From Candidatus Stahliibacteriota bacterium (GTDB taxonomy: Bacteria; Hydrothermota; Tepidihabitantia; SM23-42), in assembly GCA_030613445.1 (NCBI GenBank), contig JAUWLY010000124.1, positions 1 through 7,814 of the forward strand: a stretch of DNA of 7,814 nucleotides. The letters are read 5' to 3'. The stretch's first letter is position 1. Every line of letters starts with the position of its first letter. The notes below the pieces were generated by a model that was not told the origin of the DNA, searched no databases, and was given only the letters and a program-made list of their open reading frames with translations. Both the position numbers and the translations under genes were made by a program. Below, in pieces: positions 1 to 5,364 of this stretch.

Positions 1-1287
1 GCAACAGGGCTTAATTGGTATGACATCAGTAAAGTTGAAGAATATGGTTATAAAAGATTTGATCAAGTTATGACAACGCTTGAATTTGAGCGCGGCATAG
101 CTTCAGGTAAACTGATACCGAAAAAAGTCGCAATTATCTACTGCGTAGGTTCGCGCGATACTAAACATCTACCCTATTGCTCGAAAATCTGCTGTTTCCT
201 CGGGCTCAAAGAGGCAAAGCTCGTCATTGACCGGTATCCAAACACCCAGGTTTACGTCATTGCTATGGATATGCGTTCCTCTGGACCTATTGAGTACCTG
301 TATAATACCCTAAGAGAAAAGGGCGTCACCTTTATAAGAGGTAAACCATCCGAAGTAATTAAACGCAATGGCAACCTCGTAGTAAGAACTGAAGATCTGT
401 ACACTAATGAGTTACTTGAAATCGAGGCTGATACCGTTGTTTTGAGTGCGGGGTTTGTAGCCGATTGCGAGACTTTTGATAAACTAAATATCAAACTCAA
501 CGGGGATTTTCCTGTGCTCTTTGAGAATGCTAGCCTTGGTAATAGCGAATTGCCGCGCGGTATTTTCACAGCTGGCTCGGCAACTTTTCCAGGTGGTGTA
601 AGGGATTCCCTAATCGATGCCCGTAAAACCGTGTTTTCAGTCATCAGTCTTTTGAGAAAAAATAGAATTGAAACAAAACACCCAAGCGCAGTCATCAATG
701 AAGACCTGTGCAGCCTCTGTCGTATGTGCATAGGGACATGTCCTTACAATGCCATATCAATAGCCGATGAAAAGATCAAGGTCAATGAAGAACTATGCAT
801 GGGTTGTGGGATTTGCTCGATCACCTGTCCAGTATATGCAAGCCAGTTAGAAGGCTTTAATCCGCAGGGGTTGAGCAATCAAATACGCGCTCTGGTGAAA
901 AAAGGAGACATACTCGCTCTCTTATGCCAATGGTCTGCATATAATGCCACGGATAAGGCTGCTTATGATCATTTATCATACCCTGAAATTGTTAAGATAA
1001 TACGTGTTCCGTGTAGCGGTGCTGTAGATCCGCAACACATAATGGACGCATTAAACAAAGGTGCAAGAGGTGTACTTATTGGCGGCTGTTACCCTGATGC
1101 ATGCCATTATGCAAAAGGCAATTTCCGCGCCAAGGCGCGTGAGCAGATGTTAAAGTTAAATTTGGATCTGATGGGATTTGATAAAAATGTCGTCAGATTA
1201 GAATGGATCGGTAAAGACGAAGCACAAAAATTCGTAGAGATTATCGAGGAAATGGATCATGCCGCCAAAGGCGGCAAGAAACGGTGA
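1..1287 (+). CDS. hdrA: HdrA-type flavoprotein fused to a C-terminal MvhD domain (5' end outside window)
   Basis: The reading frame is open from base 1, so the Met at base 70 is internal and 428 C-terminal residues are visible. Residues 1-220 match the second half of HdrA, the FAD/Fe-S subunit of heterodisulfide reductase. They include the conserved cluster cysteines in the CVGSRD...YCSxxCC region (C48, C60, C64, C65) and the late flavin-fold motif GIFTAGSATFPGGVRDS. Residues 237-247 and 266-276 are two CxxCxxCxxxCP [4Fe-4S] ferredoxin motifs. Residues ~300-415 are an MvhD/FrhD domain with RVPCSGAVDP and GCYPDACHY. In separate-subunit systems MvhD hands electrons from the hydrogenase small subunit to HdrA, whose FAD is thought to bifurcate them to ferredoxin and HdrBC. 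Here the bridge is covalent. The protein is expected to be cytoplasmic. The usual CxWC of MvhD reads C309-Q-W-S312. The gene is in an operon with the hydrogenase genes downstream. HdrA-MvhD fusions are known in bacteria and archaea. Family assignment is secure; the physiological acceptor is not visible. Confidence 0.95.
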   Translation, partial: ATGLNWYDISKVEEYGYKRFDQVMTTLEFERGIASGKLIPKKVAIIYCVGSRDTKHLPYCSKICCFLGLKEAKLVIDRYPNTQVYVIAMDMRSSGPIEYLYNTLREKGVTFIRGKPSEVIKRNGNLVVRTEDLYTNELLEIEADTVVLSAGFVADCETFDKLNIKLNGDFPVLFENASLGNSELPRGIFTAGSATFPGGVRDSLIDARKTVFSVISLLRKNRIETKHPSAVINEDLCSLCRMCIGTCPYNAISIADEKIKVNEELCMGCGICSITCPVYASQLEGFNPQGLSNQIRALVKKGDILALLCQWSAYNATDKAAYDHLSYPEIVKIIRVPCSGAVDPQHIMDALNKGARGVLIGGCYPDACHYAKGNFRAKAREQMLKLNLDLMGFDKNVVRLEWIGKDEAQKFVEIIEEMDHAAKGGKKR

Positions 1288-1310
1288 AACGGTGAATTGG
1301 AGAAACGGAG
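1279..1310 (+). repeat. Four tandem degenerate 8-base repeats (AAACGGTG type)
   Basis: Four consecutive octamers read AAACGGTG, AAACGGTG, AATTGGAG and AAACGGAG. The first unit contains the last codons and the TGA stop (1285-1287) of the HdrA-MvhD gene; the rest is intergenic. The two first units are identical and the others differ at 1-3 positions. A similar AAACGG/AAACGA string occurs just before the radical-SAM gene (4498-4509). It could be a slippage-derived simple repeat or one copy of a dispersed genomic motif. Confidence 0.7.
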
Positions 1311-1365
1311 CAATTTATTCGTGACAATTAGTGCAATAAATCTGTGTGTTTGAAAGGAGAAATAA

Positions 1366-2331
1366 ATGGCTAAACCTTTAGTAGCATTTTACTGGTGTGC
1401 CTCTTGTGGTGGTTGCGAAGAAGCAGTTGTTGATCTGGCTGAAGACATCCTGAAAGTCGTTGAAGCAGTTGATATCAGACTTTGGCCTGTAGCCATGGAC
1501 TTTAAGCGTTCCGACGTTGAGGCAATGGCAGATAAGTCTTTTGCGGTAAGTTTTATCAATGGAGCTATACGTACCAGTGAACAAGAAGAAATGGCGAAAC
1601 TTCTGCGTCAGAAATCAGGACTTGTTGTTGCATTTGGTGCCTGTTCTCATCTTGGTGGTATTCCCGGTTTAGCTAATATTGCTAATAAAAAGGAAATTTT
1701 TGAAACTGTGTACAAATCAACCCACTCGACTGTAAACCCTAAAGGAGTATATCCACAAACAGTAACTGAGATCCCCCAGGGTAAATTAACACTCCCGGAA
1801 TTCTTCGATACCGTCAAGACACTTGATCAAACAATAGATGTTGACTACTATCTACCTGGTTGTGCACCACCACCAGACCTGATTATGCAAGCGGTAACCG
1901 CGATACTCGAGGGTAAATTACCTGAAAAGGGCTCAGTACTGACCGTAGACAAGGCACTATGTGAAACCTGTCCATTAAATAAAAGCAAGCCTGACATACT
2001 GGCTATTAAGGAAATCAAAAGAATATCTGAGGTTATCCATGATCCAGAAAAATGTTTTCTTGCTGAAGGCATAATCTGTTTGGGACCAGCAACGCGTGGC
2101 GGGTGCGGCGAACGGTGTATCAACGCTAATATGCCATGTCGTGGCTGTTTCGGACCAAGCAAGGAAGTCAAAGACATGGGTGCGAAATTCCTCTCAAGTC
2201 TTGCTTCAATCATTGATGTCGACGATGTACAGGAAATCGAAAGAACCGCCGAATCAGTGCTCGATCCTATCGGACTCTTTTATATGTATTCTTTACCGAG
2301 TTCGATCCTAAGAAGAAAGCAGGGGGTATAA
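1366..2331 (+). CDS. mvhG: Group 3c [NiFe]-hydrogenase small subunit (F420-non-reducing, MvhG-like)
   Basis: This 321-residue Fe-S protein carries electrons from the NiFe active site of the large subunit to the MvhD domain encoded just upstream. The proximal-cluster ligands are visible in order: CASCGGCE (C11, C14, C17), GACSHLGGIPGL (C93) and PGCAPPP (C166). A cysteine-rich C-terminal half follows, with C199xxC202, C230, C238, C247, C251, C258 and C261, enough for two further clusters. There is no twin-arginine signal, unlike periplasmic uptake hydrogenases, so it is cytoplasmic as expected for group 3. Length fits MvhG. The start is supported by AAAGGAG at 1353-1359, six bases before ATG. 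It lies 78 bases after the HdrA-MvhD stop and one base before mvhA, so it is co-transcribed with both. F420-reducing FrhG and sulfhydrogenase delta subunits are relatives, but the MvhD-domain neighbour favours MvhG. Confidence 0.93.
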   Translation: MAKPLVAFYWCASCGGCEEAVVDLAEDILKVVEAVDIRLWPVAMDFKRSDVEAMADKSFAVSFINGAIRTSEQEEMAKLLRQKSGLVVAFGACSHLGGIPGLANIANKKEIFETVYKSTHSTVNPKGVYPQTVTEIPQGKLTLPEFFDTVKTLDQTIDVDYYLPGCAPPPDLIMQAVTAILEGKLPEKGSVLTVDKALCETCPLNKSKPDILAIKEIKRISEVIHDPEKCFLAEGIICLGPATRGGCGERCINANMPCRGCFGPSKEVKDMGAKFLSSLASIIDVDDVQEIERTAESVLDPIGLFYMYSLPSSILRRKQGV

Positions 2332-2332
2332 A

Positions 2333-3799
2333 ATGGCATATAAGAAAATCACAATTGATCCAATCACTCGTCTAGAAGGACATGGTAAAATAGAGATATT
2401 CCTCGATGATAAAGGTAACGTAGCTCATGCCTGTATTCAGATACCTGAACTGCGTGGTTACGAGCGATTTGCAGTTGGTCGTCTTGCTGAAGAAATGCCT
2501 CGTATTACTGAAACGATCTGCGGAGTCTGCCCGACCGCGCATCACACTTGTTCTGGAAAAACACTCGATGATCTCTACGGCGTGGAACCTCCAGCAGCCG
2601 CCAGAAAAATAAGGGAATTCGTCTATAATGCCTTTATGTTTGAGGACCACAACCTGCACTTTTATTTTCTTGGTGGACCTGATTTCATTGTTGGACCTGA
2701 TGCGCCAAAAGCAGAACGTAATATACTGGGTGTCATCGGCAAAGTCGGAATCGAGATCGGCAAAAAGGTTATCGATATCCGGAAAAGAACTCGGAACATT
2801 ATCGAGACAATGGGTGGTCGTGTCATTCATCCGGTACATTGTCTGCCCGGTGGTGTCTCGAAACCAATGACCAAAGAGATACAGGAAGAATTCAAAAAGA
2901 CAGCTGAAGATTCAGTGGAATTTGCCAAATTCAGTCTCCAGGCATTTGCAGATATTGTCCTTGCGAACAAGACTTATGTAGATCTTATTGTCGGTGACAT
3001 TTACAAACATCAAACCTATTATATGGGCTTGGTCGATGACAATAATAAAATCAACTTTTATGATGGGTGGATCCGCGTTGTTGATCCTGAAGGCAAAGAG
3101 TTTGCCAAGTTCAAGGTAAAGGATTACCTAGACCATATCGCCGAAGGGGTGGAATCCTGGACCTATATTAAGTTCCCCTATCTCAAAAAAGTCGGTTGGA
3201 AAGGCTTTGTTGATGGAAAAAACAGCGGCGTATATCGTGTTGCACCCCTGGGCAGACTGAACGCTTCAGATGGCATGGCAACACCATTAGCCCAGGGATA
3301 CTATGAGAAATTCTACGAAACACTGGGCGGCAAACCAGCTCATAATACCCTGGCAACACATTGGGCTCGTTTGATCGAGGCGATGCAGGCAGCAGAAACA
3401 ATGGTCCAACTCATTAATGACCCGGAAATTCTCGACACAAATGTGAGAAACATGGACTTCCAGACGCCCAAACAAGGTATCGGGGTAATTGAAGCACCAC
3501 GCGGCACGCTATTTCATCACTATGAAACTGATGACAAAGGCGTACTAACCAAGGCAAACCTGATTGTCGCCACGGTCAACAACTCAGCGGCGATTAATAT
3601 GTCAGTCGAAAAGGCAGCAAGAAGTCTGATCAAAAATGGACAGGTTAATGATGGATTGCTCAATATGGTGGAGATGGCTTTCCGTGCATACGATCCATGC
3701 ATGGCATGTGCAACGCATACTATCAACGGACACGTCCCGCTTCAAATAGATATTTATAATGCTGACAAGGAGATTATCAAAACACTGAAGACAGTGTAG
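2333..3799 (+). CDS. mvhA: Group 3c [NiFe]-hydrogenase large subunit, catalytic (MvhA-like)
   Basis: This 488-residue subunit would hold the Ni-Fe(CN)2CO site that splits or forms H2. The N-terminal motif DPITRLEGH carries the conserved Glu (E15). The first ligand pair is in ICGVCPTAHH (C63, C66, H70) and the second in DPCMACATH (C456, C459, H462). APRG near residue 387 is the conserved Arg region by the active site. The usual RxCGxC signature has Thr61 in place of Arg. A 26-residue tail (463-488) follows H462; in this family such a tail is cut off after His once nickel is inserted, and a matching endopeptidase gene lies downstream. Both second-motif cysteines are TGC codons, so it is not a selenocysteine hydrogenase. 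The start is set by AGGGGGT at 2321-2327, five bases before ATG, and the gap to mvhG is one base, suggesting coupled translation. Cytoplasmic. Confidence 0.95.
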   Translation: MAYKKITIDPITRLEGHGKIEIFLDDKGNVAHACIQIPELRGYERFAVGRLAEEMPRITETICGVCPTAHHTCSGKTLDDLYGVEPPAAARKIREFVYNAFMFEDHNLHFYFLGGPDFIVGPDAPKAERNILGVIGKVGIEIGKKVIDIRKRTRNIIETMGGRVIHPVHCLPGGVSKPMTKEIQEEFKKTAEDSVEFAKFSLQAFADIVLANKTYVDLIVGDIYKHQTYYMGLVDDNNKINFYDGWIRVVDPEGKEFAKFKVKDYLDHIAEGVESWTYIKFPYLKKVGWKGFVDGKNSGVYRVAPLGRLNASDGMATPLAQGYYEKFYETLGGKPAHNTLATHWARLIEAMQAAETMVQLINDPEILDTNVRNMDFQTPKQGIGVIEAPRGTLFHHYETDDKGVLTKANLIVATVNNSAAINMSVEKAARSLIKNGQVNDGLLNMVEMAFRAYDPCMACATHTINGHVPLQIDIYNADKEIIKTLKTV

Positions 3800-3829
3800 A
3801 GCGTAGGGCGTTTAATAAGTAACCGAACG

Positions 3830-3843
3830 AGATAAGGTTATCT
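3830..3843. other. Short dyad AGATAA-GG-TTATCT in the mvhA-protease gap
   Basis: Two perfect 6-base inverted arms surround a 2-base centre, 31 bases after the mvhA stop. The centre is too small for a good RNA hairpin, so if functional it would more likely be a protein-binding site. A second weak dyad, GTATC/GATAC with a 9-base loop, follows at 3850-3868. Either could be chance in a 111-base gap. No convincing terminator with a T-tract is seen here. Confidence 0.25.
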
Positions 3844-3898
3844 TGCCAGGTATCTAACTTGTCGATACTGCATTTCATGGTATAAACAGGAATCTCAC

Positions 3899-3906
3899 TA
3901 TATAAT
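3899..3906 (+). promoter_or_regulatory. Possible -10 box directly before the protease gene
   Basis: The sequence TATATAAT contains TATATA (3899-3904) and TATAAT (3901-3906), ending 4-6 bases before the ATG at 3911. This would place the transcription start at or next to the start codon, as in the two clearer promoters further right. No good -35 hexamer lies 15-18 bases upstream and no Shine-Dalgarno precedes the ATG. A weaker alternative is TTGTCG (3859) - 16 bases - TATAAA (3881). Confidence 0.35.
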
Positions 3907-3910
3907 AGAT

Positions 3911-4369
3911 ATGAAAAAGACCCTTATTTATGGCATGGGAAACCCATACCGGTGCGATGACACTATAGGTCTGAAAATTGCCGAAATACTAAAAAAAGAT
4001 ATCAAGAATAAAACGGTCACAATAAAATCCGGCAGTATCGACGGACTAGCTATGCTTGATGAAATAATCGGTTTTGACAAAGTCATCCTGGTTGATTCGA
4101 TCAATACCAAAAGCGGTATGCCGGGTGATGTCTACAAAATAGAGTTAGACTCCATCACATCCAACTCCTCTCTCGCTGCTTCACACACCATCGATTTCAT
4201 TACCGCGTTGAGGATGGGTAAGAAATTCGGCTACAAGATGCCTGAAAAGATATATGTATATGCAGTAGAAATTAAGGACAACGATACATTCAGTGAAGAG
4301 TGTACAGAACAAGTCTCAGCCAGCATACCTGAAGTTGTTAAGAGAATAATCGATGAAGTCGATGAATGA
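3911..4369 (+). CDS. [NiFe]-hydrogenase maturation endopeptidase (peptidase M52, HybD/HycI type)
   Basis: The 152-residue product matches the M52 family, which removes the C-terminal tail of the hydrogenase large subunit after nickel insertion and so closes the active site. Visible hallmarks are the N-terminal GMGNPYRCDDTIG (G8-G20), ILVDS with D62, MPGDVY (70-75) and the ASH motif with H92. D16, D62 and H92 line up with the three nickel-sensing residues of E. coli HybD (Glu16, Asp62, His93). Length is typical. The obvious substrate is the large subunit encoded immediately upstream, which carries a 26-residue tail after its DPCMACATH motif. The gene stands 111 bases behind mvhA, with no clear Shine-Dalgarno; a TATAAT almost touches the ATG, so it may have its own promoter as well as operon read-through. 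No hyp genes for metal-centre assembly are in the window. Confidence 0.93.
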   Translation: MKKTLIYGMGNPYRCDDTIGLKIAEILKKDIKNKTVTIKSGSIDGLAMLDEIIGFDKVILVDSINTKSGMPGDVYKIELDSITSNSSLAASHTIDFITALRMGKKFGYKMPEKIYVYAVEIKDNDTFSEECTEQVSASIPEVVKRIIDEVDE

Positions 4370-4391
4370 ATTCACAAATAGAATGAATATG

Positions 4392-4421
4392 GAAAGGCGA
4401 TTTTCGGTTGCGAAAGGCGAT
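4392..4421 (+). repeat. Direct repeat GAAAGGCGAT, two copies, 20-base period
   Basis: GAAAGGCGAT occurs at 4392-4401 and again at 4412-4421. The second copy lies inside the left arm of the larger inverted repeat. A related reverse-complement piece, CTTTCGC, is at 4459-4465 and can pair with GCGAAAG at 4410-4416. Confidence 0.6.
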
Positions 4422-4496
4422 ACGGTTCCGTTTTATGCTTTCGTTGAACGACTGACGACTTTCGCCGTGGGAATCGTATTTCGAAACCGCAACCGA
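4404..4496. repeat. 93-base imperfect inverted repeat before the radical-SAM gene
   Basis: The outer arms TCGGTTGCG (4404-4412) and CGCAACCGA (4488-4496) are perfect 9-base complements. Inside them, after a 7x8 internal loop, ATACGGTTCC (4420-4429) pairs with GGAATCGTAT (4470-4479) over 10 bases with one G-T wobble. The 40-base apex holds a near-palindrome TCGTT-G-AACGA (4441-4451) and two CGACT copies. It fills most of the 141-base gap and ends 14 bases before the next ATG, so as RNA it would lie in the 5' leader of that gene. It may be a regulatory leader structure or a small MITE-like insertion; no target-site duplication was found. Confidence 0.6.
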
Positions 4497-4510
4497 CAAA
4501 CGGAAACGAC

Positions 4511-5215
4511 ATGATTAGAGCGTTCATTGAAACATCGCTCGTAGACTGGGACGGGAAAATATCTTCGGTAGTCTTCTTTGATAAGTGCAATTTCATGTGT
4601 CCGTTCTGTCAAAACTGGGACTTGATAATCAACCCGGATAAATTCCCTATTATTGAATGGAACCACATTAAACAGAAACTGCAGAAAAAAAAGGGATGGG
4701 TTGACGGTGTAGTTCTTACTGGCGGAGAACCGCTTTGTTGTGAGCAAGAAGTATTTCAGATTTGCCGGAAAATAAAGAAACTCGGACTTCAGGTAAAAGT
4801 CGATACAAATGGTTCATACCCTGAAGTGCTCCAGAACCTCATTGAAAGCAAACTCATCGACTTTGTGGCGATGGACATAAAAGCACCACTCGATGAACAC
4901 TACAATATGGCAGCAGGCAAACAGGTTGACCTTGAAAAAATAAAACAATCCGTGCAAATGCTACTAAACGGTGAGATAGACTATGAATTCAGGACGACAT
5001 GTGCCCCAGGCATTATCGATGAGAATGCCATACATCAAATAGGTAAGAATATCAAAGATGCCAAAAAATGGGCTTTGCAAGCGCATGTTCCTGACAATGC
5101 ATACAAAGCTCTTTATCGACAAAAGTTGAATCCCGAATATCATAAGACAATAAAAGAATATCTCGAAATAGCTAAGAAGTACGTACCAAACACAATCCTC
5201 AGAAGCAAACTATGA
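4511..5215 (+). CDS. nrdG: Radical-SAM activating enzyme, anaerobic ribonucleotide-reductase activase (NrdG) type
   Basis: This 234-residue protein has the SAM-binding [4Fe-4S] motif C26xxxC30xxC33 (CNFMCPFC) and the GGEP motif at residues 71-74. The N-terminus FIETSLVDWDGKISSVVF closely follows the standard start of the stand-alone NrdG/PFL-activase-like family (KTSLIDYPGK...), which supports the ATG chosen although only a weak GGA lies before it. Such enzymes use reduced flavodoxin or ferredoxin and S-adenosylmethionine to create a glycyl radical on a partner, classically the anaerobic ribonucleotide reductase NrdD. No glycyl-radical enzyme gene is in the window, so the partner is unproven; other PFL-like partners are possible. 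There are no extra ferredoxin CxxCxxC motifs, as expected for NrdG rather than the longer activases. It follows the hydrogenase module in the same direction across a structured 141-base gap, with no obvious functional link beyond strict anaerobiosis. Confidence 0.85.
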   Translation: MIRAFIETSLVDWDGKISSVVFFDKCNFMCPFCQNWDLIINPDKFPIIEWNHIKQKLQKKKGWVDGVVLTGGEPLCCEQEVFQICRKIKKLGLQVKVDTNGSYPEVLQNLIESKLIDFVAMDIKAPLDEHYNMAAGKQVDLEKIKQSVQMLLNGEIDYEFRTTCAPGIIDENAIHQIGKNIKDAKKWALQAHVPDNAYKALYRQKLNPEYHKTIKEYLEIAKKYVPNTILRSKL

Positions 5216-5242
5216 CCTAAATCCAAAAATCTTGAATTTAGG
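5216..5242 (+). terminator. Hairpin immediately after the radical-SAM gene stop
   Basis: CCTAAAT (5216-5222) pairs with ATTTAGG (5236-5242), and CAA/TTG pairs inside after one C-A mismatch, closing a 5-base loop. It begins at the base after the TGA stop. There is no T-tract behind it (AACAGG follows), so it is more plausible as an mRNA 3'-end stabilising or weak termination structure than a standard intrinsic terminator. Confidence 0.4.
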
Positions 5243-5283
5243 AACAGGCAGTAGATAGTGAGCAGTATAGAGATCGTATTGGC

Positions 5284-5320
5284 AATTGACTTTCAAATCA
5301 TTTCAATTATACTTCGCATA
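5284..5320 (+). promoter_or_regulatory. Sigma70-type promoter for the tyrS transcript
   Basis: TTGACT (5286-5291) and TATACT (5308-5313) each differ from consensus at one position and are separated by 16 bases. The predicted start, 7 bases after the -10, is base 5320, which is the A of an ATG. The extended -35 AATTGACTTTCA (5284-5295) is identical over 12 bases to that of the priA promoter at 6692-6703. Confidence 0.75.
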
Positions 5321-5364
5321 TGAAAATTAGCACTTCATACCTAGGAGGAGGTAAGCTAAAATGA
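5320..5364 (+). CDS. Possible 14-codon leader ORF overlapping the tyrS start
   Basis: An ATG at the predicted transcription start opens a frame coding MKISTSYLGGGKLK, whose TGA stop (5362-5364) overlaps the tyrS ATG (5361-5363) in an ATGA junction. It has no upstream leader and so would need leaderless initiation. The tyrS Shine-Dalgarno (GGAGGAGGT) lies inside it and encodes the Gly-Gly-Gly. It contains one Tyr codon (TAC, residue 7). Translation of this ORF could couple to, or interfere with, tyrS initiation. It may also be coincidental: it is very short and no comparison is available. Confidence 0.4.
   Translation: MKISTSYLGGGKLK
5344..5352 (+). promoter_or_regulatory. Strong Shine-Dalgarno of tyrS
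   Basis: GGAGGAGGT ends eight bases before the ATG at 5361, which decides for that start over the in-frame ATG at 5367. It is by far the strongest ribosome-binding site in the window. Confidence 0.85.

Noticed and set aside
70..72. ATG at base 70 as the true start of the HdrA-like gene
   Set aside because: The frame is open to base 1 and the upstream residues (EEYGYKRFDQVMTTLEFER) continue the HdrA family pattern, so this Met is internal.
252..731. Minus-strand ORF of 159 codons
   Set aside because: It lies wholly inside the HdrA coding region, encodes nothing recognisable and has no ribosome-binding site; it is a shadow frame.
1848..2213. Minus-strand ORF of 121 codons within mvhG
   Set aside because: Antisense shadow of a strongly conserved coding region without independent support.
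3690..3720. Selenocysteine in the hydrogenase large subunit
   Set aside because: The two ligand positions in DPCMACATH are both TGC; there is no in-frame TGA.
4370..4510. NrdR boxes upstream of the NrdG-type gene
   Set aside because: No pair of 16-base ACAnnATAT-like palindromes could be found in the gap.
4433..4747. Minus-strand ORF of 104 codons over the inverted repeat and the start of the activase gene
   Set aside because: Overlaps a clearly recognised radical-SAM gene on the opposite strand and has no family resemblance.
5216..5360. T-box riboswitch upstream of tyrS
   Set aside because: The predicted 5' leader from base 5320 is only 41 bases, no GGTGG T-box sequence is present and there is no terminator/antiterminator pair.
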